From contig CM024755.1 in the NCBI GenBank assembly GCA_014218235.1, positions 158,093,941-158,157,940 of the forward strand: a DNA stretch of 64,000 bases, read 5' to 3'. The translations under genes were made by a program, and so were the position numbers. Positions 31,093-41,609 of the stretch are shown piece by piece. Source of the stretch: Colocasia esculenta. Taxonomy: Eukaryota > Streptophyta > Magnoliopsida > Alismatales > Araceae. Position 1 is the stretch's first letter. Each line of letters opens with the position of its first letter. The notes beneath the pieces were generated by a model that made no database searches, was not told where the DNA came from, and was given only the letters and a program-made list of their open reading frames with translations.

Positions 31093-31554
31093 GTTTTGTG
31101 GTATCAGAGTCTAGGTTGTTCTTAAGTATAGGATGATCTAGGTTAACCTGCCTCGACTAGAGTCAATTATCCTACCTATGTGAGATACATGTAGAACTAT
31201 GGGTAATAAGTTAAAATAAATAACACACGCACTAACCTAGTGACACTTGAATATCTTACATCAAATTATCAATAAAGACGGTTCATTTGGCATTATTCCA
31301 AAATTGTGAAATGGTTTGATGTCTATTCCCGCTCTATACTATTTAATTAACTGTTATCACTCCATATTCCATGTCGGGGTTTAAGTTGTGGGTATCAGAG
31401 TCTAGGTTGTTCTTAAGTATAGGATGATCTAGGTTAACCTGCCTCGACTAGAGTCAATTATCCTACCTATGTGAGATACATGTAGAACTATGGGTAATAA
31501 GTTAAAATAAATAACACACGCACTAACCTAGTGACACTTGAATATCTTACATCA
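30967..31554 (+). repeat. Tandem duplication of LTR end, PBS and leader (Tekay-1)
   Basis: Unit 1 (30967-31263) and unit 2 (31264-31554) are near-identical and direct. Each spans the last ~125 bp of LTR, the PBS and about 150 bp of leader. The first PBS is at 31099-31116 (TGGTATCAGAGTCTAGG); the second, near 31395, reads GGGTATCAGAGTC. Unit 2 has several one-base losses at short homopolymers. Confidence 0.9.
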
Positions 31555-31585
31555 AATTTTCTCTAGAAGAAACTTAGAAAATAGC

Positions 31586-32460
31586 AATGGCACCGGAGCG
31601 TGCACAACTTCGTGACATGCAGCAAACTATCCAAGATCTGCCAGAGCATTACTGCCAGCTACTCAAGGCGGCGGAAACTACGGAGCCGGGGACCTGTATA
31701 GAAACTTTCGGAGCATGAACCCGCCTCGGTTTAGTGGGACAACTAACCCTGACGAGGCAGAACATTGGCTGAAGGAGATGGTGTGCATCTTCCGTGTCAT
31801 GCAATGCGTGGATAGAGATAAGTTATTGCTAGCTACTTTTCAATTGGAAAGGGATGCCCGTGCGTGTTGGGAATCCGTAGAGGCCACTCGAGCAGATGGA
31901 CAGTTCACTTGGGATGAGTTCAAAGAACAATTCAACTCCAAATACTTCTCTGAACAAGTTCAAGAGAGGAAAGCTGCTGAATTCGCTGCACTTAAACAAC
32001 AGAATCTTACAGTGGCCGAATATGAGGCTCAATTCTTTCAGTTGGCACGATATGCCAATCACCTTATCGACACTGAAAAGATGAAGCGAGGTGATTTCTT
32101 AACAGGCTCAAGCTTCATATATCACACTTGACATTCAGATTTATGCCGAGATGGTTAGGAAGGCCTAGTTGCTAGAAGAAGCGACCGACCTCACAGATCG
32201 CATTAAGGGTAGAATTGTCAAGAAGGAGCAGGCATTTGGTTCTGCGAGCAGGCCAACCAACGGCAAGAAGCGGATGTTGAGCATCACCGACAGGTTCAAG
32301 CCAAGAGAGGAAGCCCAAGATCATCACCCCATCTGTCCCAAACAAGCCCAAGTGTAAGCATTGTAACAAGCCTGGTCACATTGCCAAATAATGCTGGAGG
32401 AAGGCAGGTGCTTGTCTATGCTGCGGGAGTCGCGAGCATCGCATTCCCGACTATCCCATG
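31586..32460 (+). pseudogene. Tekay-1 gag
   Basis: It begins MAPERAQLRDMQQTIQDLPE at 31586, frameshifts near 31700, then reads NPPRFSGTTNPDEAEHWLKE, FQLERDARACWESVEA, FTWDEFKEQFNSKYFSEQVQ and LTVAEYEAQFFQLARYANHL (31715-32131), the standard chromovirus gag core. After another frameshift it continues to a basic region and a knuckle, CKHCNKPGHIAK, with a stop in front of the last Cys, then a second degraded knuckle (CLCCGSREH). Gag would package the RNA; here it has at least three frame breaks. Confidence 0.9.
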
Positions 32461-32550
32461 CTCAGGGAGAATGACAAACGTTCATGAGGACAAAATAAAC
32501 AAGGCAAACTCCAAGCTATACAAGAGGCAGAAACCACTGAAGAAGGTGGA

Positions 32551-32970
32551 GTGGTCGAACATACACTACAAGTTTTTTCTCAATCAGCATTTATTTTGTT
32601 TGATACCGGCGCTACACATTCATTCATATCACAAGCATTTGTTGATACATTGAATGTCAAACCTGCGTCTATGGACTTTGACCTACCTGTTACAACACCA
32701 CTGGGGGAGAAAGCCAAATTGAACAAATATTTTCCATTAGCTGATGTAATGATTGGTGAACTCAATCTAAGAGCCGACCTGGTGTGTATGCCCATGGAAG
32801 GCTATGATGTTATCTTAGGAGCCGATTGACTATCTACCTATGGGGCTAGTGTTGATTGTATAAGAGGGAAGATTACTTTTAGTGAATTCTCTAAGCTATC
32901 CTTCATGGGACGTAGACATAAGAGACACTTTTCTGTAGTCTCTGCCATTCGTGCACAAGGCATGATTCGT
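32551..32970 (+). pseudogene. Tekay-1 aspartic protease
   Basis: The frame 32551-32829 carries ILFDTGATHSFIS, an intact Asp-Thr-Gly active site, and ends YDVILGAD immediately before a stop in place of the usual WL. The next codons (YGASVDCIRGKITFSE) show the domain continues past the stop. It processes Gag-Pol. The active site itself is unchanged, so the single stop is the main lesion here. Confidence 0.88.
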
Positions 32971-32977
32971 TGTAGCT

Positions 32978-33240
32978 ATGCTAGTTGAAAGGAAAGCACC
33001 CAAGGTAGCAGACATACACATAGTGCAAGACTACTCCGATGTTTTCCCTGATGAGCTGCCAAACATTCCATCTGAACGAGATGTGAATTTCTCTATTGAT
33101 CTGATCCCTGGGGCTGCACCAGTGTCACGTCAACCTTATAGAATGTCTCCTGCCGAGTTGAAGGAACTGAAGGAGCAATTGATGGAGTTACTAGAGAAGG
33201 GATTTATAAGACCGAGTACATCCCCTTGGGGAGCACCCAT
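32978..33240 (+). pseudogene. Tekay-1 reverse transcriptase, N-terminal part
   Basis: DYSDVFPDELPNIPSERDVN, FSIDLIPGAAPVSRQPYRMS and KGFIRPSTSPWGAP are the universal start of gypsy RT. Translation is cut after WGAPI by the Cassandra insertion at 33241; the next RT codons (ILFVNKKDGSMRLCIDYRQL) are at 37098. Confidence 0.93.
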
Positions 33241-33878
33241 TGTAACGATCCAACCAACAAACTGGCCCAACAACCGTGCTAGTTGGTAGCCTTCCCAGGA
33301 AAGTCACACATCTTTGGACTACTCCTAACTGAGCATGCTTAATTTCAGAGTTCTTTTCCTACTCGAGCTCTAAAAATGACTAGTTCGAGTTGTTGGTAGT
33401 TTGCTGATTTAGTCCATTTAACATATTCTTATGTGAGGTGTTATAATCTACCCCTCTTATATAAGCGACATCCTCGTCGCTGCTCACATATAGCACGCAA
33501 TCAAACCCCAGGCAGGTAGAATTCTAGAGGTGGCCCCCACATGCTCAAGAGGTGGCTCCCACTGTGTAGCACTTTGCATCATTATGGCCTCAAAAGGTGG
33601 CTCCCATAGCGTAGCACTTTGCCCTGTGTGGCACTTAGTTCCTGCACTTCCGGCGGGGCAAGTCTCTGATACCATTTGTGACGATCCAACCAACAAACTG
33701 GCCCAACAATCGTGCTAGTTGGTAGACTTCCCAGGAAGGTCACCCATCCTTGGACTACTCCCAACTGAGCATGCTTAACTTCAGAGTTCTTTCTACTCAA
33801 GCTCTAAAAATGACTAGTCCGAGTTGTTAGTAGTTTGCTGATTTAGTCCATTTAACATATCTTATATGGGGAGTTACA
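33241..33878 (-). mobile_element. Cassandra TRIM element
   Basis: A 638-bp terminal-repeat retrotransposon in miniature, minus strand: LTRs at 33241-33445 and 33677-33878 (205 and 202 bp) around a 231-bp internal domain. The minus strand shows PBS TGGTATCAGAGAC next to the 5' LTR and a polypurine end (AGAGGGGTAGAT). Each LTR contains a 5S-rRNA-like segment (see below). It encodes no protein. The left flank is CCCAT; the right flank keeps only AT before the next LTR, so its own TSD is incomplete. Confidence 0.88.
33727..33792 (-). other. 5S-rRNA-like Pol III promoter segment in Cassandra LTR
   Basis: Minus strand AGAACTCTGAAGTTAAGC, then GGATGGGTGACCTTCC and TGGGAAG, matching the 3' two-thirds of plant 5S rRNA, including the A box, intermediate element and C box regions. 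Cassandra elements are known for carrying this promoter. A diverged copy lies in the other LTR at about 33290-33360. Confidence 0.9.
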
Positions 33879-33880
33879 AT

Positions 33881-36800
33881 TGTCACGCCCGACATTTAGC
33901 AGCAGAAATGAACGTCGAGAGCATGAGTGATACAAGTGTACGTATCACAGTCGCGTAATTCAGAGTAACAACTAAGTATAACACAAGATATAAGACAACA
34001 ATATTCCCAGCCAAATAACCTTTATTTCATTCCATCAACTAGTTTAAACACCTTACATCATCAGAGCCAGACACAGGACCCAATATTATATCTCAACGAC
34101 ATATGACATCAAATGAAATAACCTATCTATTATAGACTCTATGAACTCTAACTTCAATGGCTGATGTGCTAAGTAGACTGGTACACTAGAGCAGCTCATC
34201 ACTCGTCCTCAGTCCCATCATTCTCTAGTTCCTCATATTCATCACCTGAAAATATTAAGGAAAGCAGGTGTGAGCGCACTAGCGCCCAGTAGTATTTACA
34301 TCTCACGGTGCGGGCATGCTTTACGTAATTAACATGTTAACAATGGCAATACTATCAGGCAATGCTCATGATGATAACGATAGTGACAAATCCAAACTAT
34401 TACATGTACGGGATGGTTTAATAACGATTCTCATATAGGACGGAATGATTATAAATGAGAAAAATGACAGTTCGATCACTTGACATGTAGGGAGATTCAA
34501 TAGTATGTAGCATGTACATTAGATATCTCAAGTTGAATTCCATAGAACTCCAATGGACAATAACATGTAGGATTCAATAATGGTGACATGTACAATAGAT
34601 TTGGCCATTTCACATATAACAATTCAATCAATTCAATCAATCAATCGTTCAATAACAATTTGGAACTTACCCAGATCACTCTTGCATTCAATTAGGTGAT
34701 TGCCAGACACCTCATTGGGTTATATACTCTCGCGATTATAAGTATTTTGGGTGCTCCTCCCAGGACCAAACAGGGCCCTATTTGCACAGGCATAGTTGTA
34801 AACCGAAATTCCAATAGTTTATGGTAATTCCATTCATTCATTTATGGCCACATGATTTCCAAGTAATGGACAATGATGAACTAGTGATCATGTCAATGAT
34901 GATAGAGAACAATGCAAGGGGACATGATCCAGATTAATTTCGGCATCATAATGGCTTATTCTCATTAGTTCAATCTTTTCATTTAACAGATTGGTTTCAA
35001 TGTTATCAAATCACTCTCACAAGAAGTAGATAAGAATAGAAGTGCATTATATCTTCCAGGTACTTCATTGGTACAACCAACTCGGTCTTCATGAGGGAAT
35101 CCATGAAGTACGAAGAATTACGGAGGTCTTAGAGAAAAGGTCGCTAGTCTATCCATACAGAATGACCGACAGAGAGCTTCCAATTCCCCAAGAAGGGGCT
35201 GCCTATATGTGCAAAGTGACGTGTAGAGCGTGTCTCAATCCACAATCCACTGGTTAAAACATTACGGAAGGCAATTAACAAACATGCATAACATGTATGC
35301 AATTCAATTCTATCACATGGTTGCAGTGCTTTTAGCATATAATCACTTCTCAATTTTTGGGACAAGACAGAATATAATCATTGCATATAACAATCACATG
35401 ATCACATGGATGCATTCAAAAATCATTTACACTTATAATAGATGTTCATATTCATAAGATTTTCATGTAGGTTAAACATTTTTAGGCCATTGCATAACTA
35501 TATGACATGATGTAACATAAGAACATGCATAAACTAGACTGGACAGTACATTAAAACAGTCTCGGGTCGACTCTGAAATCGCGTCATACACAGTAGACGC
35601 ATTTCATAACACAGTGCGCAGTCGAAACATGACTAAACTGTGAAGAATCAAAATCGCGACGACCTATGTGGTCGCCTTTATGATTGACTCACGACGGGGT
35701 AACCCGTCGCGTTCCTAAAATTCGTTCAAAATACTATTATAAAAATATAGGAAAAACTTTGTGCGGGAAACAACCCTGAAACGCGACGACCTTAGCGGTC
35801 GCGTTTCAGAGGTCTTCTGACAGGTTAATGGGTGCACAATTTGAGGCACGGGATGCGCCAAATCATGACGCCATGGGCGGATGCCATTCAGGTAATCGCG
35901 ACAGCTAAGGCGATGTGATACCAAGCGATTGAATCGCGACGCCTAAAGCGGTCGCGATTCAAGCTTCAGACCAAAAACGCGAGAAACAGGAAGCGATCAT
36001 CATGCAGTGCTTATATCTCACAAACTAAGGCACATGGGACAAAGTTGTGAACATGAAACTTGTAGGGGACATCAATTAGAAGAAGATTAATGTTTAGGGT
36101 TTGACCCAATTCGGTCTTGATTCGCGTGAAAACATAGGAAGAACATAAAAAAGCCCTAACAGTGCCGACTCTTGGAAAACGCTTAATACGACTCACATAC
36201 TCCATGAAAACTGGGGAAATCACTTGCAAATCAAACTAGACACGATGCTCTATCCATAGGTAGGTGCAACTTATCTGTTCAGCCCGAGATCACCTACCTT
36301 TATGAAGATCTAAGACAAATCGTTGTTCTGCTCGCAGCAGAAGATTGATGGGGAAGAAGCTCTGGTTCCCAGCCGTTCTCCTCCTCCTCTGGTGCCCTAG
36401 CTTGATCTCCCACGACTCCAACATGATGGTAACCTTCCTAAGAGTGTCTTCACGTTTATTTATACATCTAGGGTTTATTCAAGTCCTAATGGGTTTAGGA
36501 AAAAGGGGTTGCAGTTTATGCATGGATAGTTGCCATATTTTGGAATTCTCCTCCCAATAGAGGTAGGAATACCATTAGGAAGGTTCCTATCATGGTTAGG
36601 TACGAATTGGATTGCCGTCCATGGCTAATCCCCCATGTTTTAACCTTAATTTACACTTCCCAATTACCACATAATTACATATACGAATTTCTGGGTATTT
36701 TGCTTGCTCCCTTTTATTCTTGGGCCAAAAGTGATCTATTGGCCCAATTTTGATAATGGACCATCAATACATAATGTTGGAAGTCTCTCCAACATGTTTA

Positions 36801-37097
36801 TTTAATTTATGATCATGTTATATTTCTGCGTTAACGGTTTTCTGACTTAGTTTCCTAATTTGGATAATTAGTCGCAATGTGCCGTTCATTGGCCAATCGA
36901 AATTTTCGTTGCACGAATTTCTTCATGGAACACTTAGGAATAATGTTTGGGGTTGACTTATAATTTTTACGAAAGTTTCCGATGTGTTCTTACACGTACG
37001 ATAGTGGTACGTATGTTCTACCATTTCGATAATACGGAAATTATTTATTTCCCTTTATTTATAATTTTTAAATCACTAAATTTTTCGGGGTGCTACA
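33881..37097 (-). mobile_element. Solo-type LTR of a Tekay-like family
   Basis: 3217 bp, TGTCACGCCC to GGTGCTACA, without any gag-pol coding on either strand. CCCAT is duplicated at 33236-33240 and 37098-37102, flanking it together with the adjacent Cassandra. Read on the minus strand it opens TGTAGCACCCCG, like Tekay-1's TGTAGCAACTC, and has the same order of blocks: CGCGAC-rich tract (36000 down to 35575), stem-loop block (35131-35067), then an AG/GGTGATGA purine-rich segment (about 34245). The minus orientation is inferred from this order. Short frames within it are not genes. Confidence 0.75.
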
Positions 37098-37341
37098 CCC
37101 ATTCTATTTGTCAATAAGAAGGATGGATCCATGAGACTATGCATTGACTACAGGCAGTTGAAGCAGATGACTATCAAGAACAAATACCCTTTGCCTCGCG
37201 TTGATGAATTATTTGATCAAATATCTGGAGCTAAATATTTTTCTAAGATTGACATTAGGCCTGGATATCACAGATGAGATCAAAGATGTAGACATTTATA
37301 AAACATTTTTTAGGAGTAGTATGAACATTATGAATTTGTAG
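37098..37341 (+). pseudogene. Tekay-1 reverse transcriptase, continued to the gap
   Basis: FVNKKDGSMRLCIDYRQLKQ, MTIKNKYPLPRVDELFDQIS and AKYFSKIDIRPGYH continue the RT begun at 32978, then frameshifts occur and EHYEFV is the last recognisable motif before the N run. The catalytic FIDD motif would lie in or beyond the gap. Confidence 0.92.
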
Positions 37342-37441
37342 NNNNNNNNNNNNNNNNNNNNNNNNNNNNNNNNNNNNNNNNNNNNNNNNNNNNNNNNNNN
37401 NNNNNNNNNNNNNNNNNNNNNNNNNNNNNNNNNNNNNNNNN
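37342..37441. other. Assembly gap (100 N)
   Basis: Exactly 100 undetermined bases. Left is RT of Tekay-1; right is gag of another element, so more sequence than 100 bp is probably missing (remainder of Tekay-1, part of F, and the 5' LTR and gag start of Tekay-2). Confidence 0.99.
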
Positions 37442-38160
37442 TAAAATTTCTTGAGGTATTTAATGACACATTCTTTCCACTTCAAGTACAGCAGGCAAAA
37501 AGAGAGCAATTTCAGACACTTCAGCAAGGTAATACCTCAGTTTTAGAATATCAGATGCGATTTATGGCACTTAGCCAATATGCACCTTATGTAGTATCGG
37601 ATAATACTATGATGGTTGAATATTTTATTTGGGTTTGAGAGAAGAGTTGCAGAATGCGGTGATACCGTTAATGTGTAGATCAGTTGAAGAGGCAGCTCAG
37701 AGAACAGCTACACTTAAGAGGTCTATTCGGCTCGTCAGGCAAGTGGGCCAGGTTCAGGTAGTTTTCGGCTACCCCAGCAGGCAGCAGGAGTTAGTAAGGG
37801 AAAAGATCCAGCAGGACCTTCTTCTTCAGGTTTTGTAAATGGGGTCAGAAATTAAGCAAGTATTCAAGGCAAAGGAAGGAAGAGGGGGGGTCGTCAGCAG
37901 TACAGCAGGGGCGTGGTTATACGCCAGAGGTAGAAGAATCACAGCAGAGTACTGCTAGGCAGCCACTATCCCACCAGGTTATAGATGTTATAATTGCAAT
38001 CAGCCAGGGCATTTGATCCGCAATGCCCTTATCCAAGAGAATATGGGTATGGTAGAGGTGTCCCAGCAGCAGCAGCCCCAACAGCCTTTAGCAGGTCGTG
38101 GTGGAGGTGCACTGCAGCAGCGAGGTAGAGGCCGGGTTATGGCTATCACCCGTGCCCAGG
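37442..38160 (+). pseudogene. Tekay-2 gag, C-terminal part
   Basis: It starts after the gap: FLEVFNDTFFPLQVQQAKRE, FQTLQQGNTSVLEYQMRFMA and LSQYAPYVVSDNTMMVEYFI are gag core text, then a stop. GLREELQNAVIPLM and SVEEAAQRTATLKRS follow. The knuckle reads CYNCNQPGHLIRN, with the final Cys reached only through a one-base shift. A Gln-rich linker (SQQQQPQQPLAGRGGGALQQ) leads to protease. Confidence 0.88.
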
Positions 38161-38480
38161 CAGAGGCATCGAACATGATAGAAGGTATACTACCTATTTA
38201 TGATTTTTCAGCCAGAGTTCTTTTTGATTCAGGTGCTTCTCATTCTTTCATTTCCGAAGAATTTTTGGATTGTATGGCTCATCCTAAAGAAGAGAAGTCA
38301 TGTGAATTAATAGTGGAGGTTCCCTCAGGAGAGTTTATGCTCACCTCGTGTTACATAGATGAAGCTCCTGTTATGGTTCCAGGGAACCAGATGCCGGCCG
38401 ATTGTATGTCTGCTCTTCAGTTGTCTGATTATGATATCATCTTGCGTATGGATTGGTTGAAGCTTATGGAGCTATGCTAG
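38161..38480 (+). pseudogene. Tekay-2 aspartic protease
   Basis: ARVLFDSGASHSFIS gives an intact Asp-Ser-Gly active site, followed by PVMVPGNQMPADCMSALQLS and YDIILRMDWL (usually ILGMDWL). The frame (38013-38480) ends in a stop after KLMELC. It is preceded in-frame by the Gln/Arg-rich end of gag (GRGRVMAITRAQAEAS). Confidence 0.9.
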
Positions 38481-38481
38481 A

Positions 38482-39530
38482 TTGCGAAAGAAAAGAATCA
38501 AGTTTTGTCACCCTAATGGTGTAGGTGTTAAATATCATGGTATGCCCTCTCGTACTTCTAAGTTTATGATTTCTATAATTAAAGCTAGAAAATTAGTTAA
38601 TAAGGGATGTGTAGCTTATTTAGCTGCTGTGTGTCTGGTTGAGGCTGGTAAGTCAATAGAAGTGGTTCCCGTGGTTAGGGAATTTGCAGATGTTTTTCCA
38701 GACGATTTGCCGGGTTTAGCTCCACACAGGGAGGTAGACTTTACCATTGAGTTGTTGCTAGGCACCATGCCGATCTCTAAAGCTCCATATGGATGGCTCC
38801 GACAGAACTTAAAGAATTGAAAAAGCAGTTAGAAGAATTGATAGAAAATGGTTTTTAGGCCGAGTCACTCCCCATGGGGGGCGCCGGTGTTGTTTGTAAG
38901 AAAGAAAGATGGAAGTTTAGAATGTGTATTGATTACAGGAATTGAATGAGGTGACCATAAAGAATAGTACCCGTTACCTAGAATTGATGATCTGTTTGAT
39001 CAGTTGCAATCAGCTAAGGTATTTTCTAAAATTGATTTAAGGTCAGGGTACCATCAGATGAGAATTAGAGAAGTGATATTGATAAAACAACATTTAGAAC
39101 CCTATGGTCACTATGAGTTTTTGTTGTTATCCATTTGGACTAACCAATGCTCCTGCAGCTTTTATGGATCTGATGAACATAATTTTTCATCCATATTTGG
39201 ACCAATTCATTGTGGTCTTTATAGATGATATTCTGATTTACTCAGCATCTGAAGAGGAGCATGCAGCACATTTGAGATTTGCCTTGCAGTTATTAAGAGA
39301 TAATCAGTTGTTCGCCAAATTCAGTAAGTGTGAATTTTGGCTAAAGGAAATTCAGTTCTTGGGCCACGTCATATCAGCTGAGGGAGTAGCAGTTGACTCA
39401 AGTAAAGTGGAAGCAGTGATGAAATGGGAGGTGCCTAAGACAATTACTGAAATTAGAAGCCTTTTGGGGTTAGCAGGCTATTATAGGCGTTTCATTCAGA
39501 TTTTTCTAGGATTGCGGCACCCATGACTAG
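38482..39530 (+). pseudogene. Tekay-2 reverse transcriptase
   Basis: Blocks in three frames: VVREFADVFPDDLPGLAPHR (38482-38820), then a broken stretch with SPWGAPVLFVRKKDGS-like text at about 38870-38920, VFSKIDLRSGYHQMRI (39004-39100), and 39104-39526 with FGLTNAPAAFMDLMN, the catalytic VVFIDDILIYSASEEEH, and FLGHVISAEGVAVDSSKVEA. Most breaks are single-base deletions. The enzyme copies genomic RNA into cDNA; it cannot be made from this copy. Confidence 0.92.
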
Positions 39531-39539
39531 CTGACTAAA

Positions 39540-40030
39540 AGGGTGTGCCATTCGTATGGTCGGTGGAATGTCAAAGAAGTTTTATGGAATTAAGAATAGG
39601 CTTACAGCGGCACCTGTGTTGACATTACCAACAGGTAATGGTGGTTTTGTTGTATATACAGATGCATCTAGAAGAGGACTTGGCGCAGTACTAATGCAGC
39701 ATAGCAAGGTAATAGCTTATGCGTCCAGGCAATTGAAACCAGCAGAAAGAATTACCCCACTCATGATTTAGAGCTGGCAGCCGTTGTGTTTGCCTAAAGA
39801 TGTGGAGGCATTATCTTTATGGTGAGAGATTTAAATTTTTACAGATCATAAAAGTTTAAAGTATATCTTTTCCCAGAAAGATTTGAATCTCCGTCAGCGT
39901 AGATGGTGAGTATTTAAAAGATTATCATTTTAGTTGGCTTATCATCTGGGTAAGGCCAATGTGGTGGCTGATGCCCTAAGCAGAAAAGTATACTTAAGTC
40001 AAATGATGATTAAGGAATGGAAATTGTATG
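39540..40030 (+). pseudogene. Tekay-2 RNase H
   Basis: APVLTLPTGNGGFVVYTDAS (first Asp) and RRGLGAVLMQHSKVIAYASR are in frame 39556-39771. After one-base shifts come HDLELAAVVF, WRHYLYGERF, FTDHKSLKYIFSQKDLNLRQ (Asp of TDHKSLKY) and NVVADALSRK, which marks the RNase H-integrase border. Confidence 0.9.
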
Positions 40031-40049
40031 AGGAATAGTAGAAAACTCA

Positions 40050-41515
40050 TTGTATGTGCCAAGTAGTCAGCGACGAGCAATATTAGCTAATAGTGCTGTG
40101 GAGCCGTCACTATATTGGCAAATTGTTGAGGCCCAAAAAGCAGATGTGAATTTAGCTGAAATAGTGAAAATGGAAGAGGTTACTATTGATGATAACTGTG
40201 TGGTCAGGCTCAGAGGGAGATTATTCATGCCAACAGAAAGAGAAGTAAAGCAGAGAGTATTAGAAGAGGCACATAAATCTCGGTACACTATTCACCCAGG
40301 CAGTACCAAAATGTACAAGGATCTGAAGAAGCATTTTTGGTGGCCTCATATGAAAAAAGAAATCGCAGAATTTGTCTCAAGATGTGCAGTTTGTCAACAA
40401 ATCAAAGCAGAGCATCAGAAGCCTGGAGGTTTATTGCAACCATTACCCATTCCGCAATGGAAATGGGATGATATTGCTATGGACTTTATAGCAGGCTTGC
40501 CAAGGTCAGTAGCAGGACATAATGGAATATGGGTATTTGTTGATAGGCTAACCAAGGTATGTAGGTTAGTGGCAGTAAGTATGTCCTGGTCAGTGGACAG
40601 ATTAGCAAAGTTTTATGTTGATAGAATTATTCCACTGCATGGTATTCCAAAGTCTATTGTTTCTGATAGGGATCCTAGGATTACTTCTGATTTTTGGAGG
40701 AGCTTGCAGAGAGTAGTTGGCACTGAGTTGAGATATAGCTCAGCTTACCACCCTCAAACAGATGGACAAACAGAAAGGACTATTCAGACATTGAAGATTG
40801 TTGCGAGCATGTTGGTTAGTTTGGGGTGGTAGTTGGGAGCAACATCTGGAATGTTGAATTGCTTATAATAATAGTTATCATACCAGTCTCGGAATGGCCC
40901 CATATGAAGCGTTATATGAAGGCCATGTAGAACACCATTGAATTGGCATGAAGTGGGAGAAAGGCAAATGATAGGCCCTGAGTGATACACAACTACTGAA
41001 ATGATAAAGTTTATTAAAGAAAAGTTGCAGACAGCTCAAAGCAGGAAGAAAATTTATGTTGATAATCGAAGGAGACCACTTCAATTTGAAGTTGGAGAAT
41101 TTGTCTTTTTGAGAGTTTCTCCTACAAAGGTATTGTGCGATTTGGTAAGAAGGAAAGTTGAGTCCAAGGTATGTGGGACCCTTTCAAGTGTTAGAGAAAA
41201 TTGGAGAGACAACCTATAGACTTGATTTGCCAACTGATTTTGCAGATGTTCATGATATTTTCTATGTCTCCATGTTAAAAAATGTATTGAAGATCCAACT
41301 GAAATATCAGTTATCAAGGTGGAGATTTGAGGCCAGATATGTCTATGCCAGAATATCCAGTGCAAATTACAGGCCATAAGACAAGGAATATTAAGAACAC
41401 AAAAATGAGTTAGTTAAGGTCAGATGGGAAAATAGACTGGGAGGTGAGGATACCTGGGAGCTAGCTGAGTAAATGGTTAAGGGGATCCTTACTTGTTTGA
41501 ATAAAGTTTAAATCT
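40050..41515 (+). pseudogene. Tekay-2 integrase with chromodomain remnant
   Basis: The open block 40050-40832 holds an intact zinc domain (HKSRYTIHPG, then CAVCQQIKAEHQ) and the full DDE set: AMDFIAGLP, SDRDPRITSDFW and GQTERTIQTL. A stop follows VSLGW. Later blocks in other frames give RRRPLQFEVGEFVFLRVSPT, LSPRYVGPFQVLEKIGETTY (GPF/Y motif) and VHDIFYVSMLKN. At about 41400-41510 ELVKVRWENRLGGEDTWELA resembles the chromodomain end of chromovirus integrases, which directs insertion to chromatin. It is the best preserved catalytic core in the window. Confidence 0.92.
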
Positions 41516-41609
41516 TTTTAGTGATAGTATTTGTAATTATGTTTAAAGTTAAATGTATTCGGAATGTATTATGGATTTCGAGGTCGAATTTCTTTTTAGA
41601 TGATAGTAA

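Noticed and set aside
33881..37097. Possible full-length or coding element between Cassandra and Tekay-1 RT
   Set aside because: No gag, protease, RT or integrase motif on either strand; the termini and internal block order match a single Tekay-like LTR.
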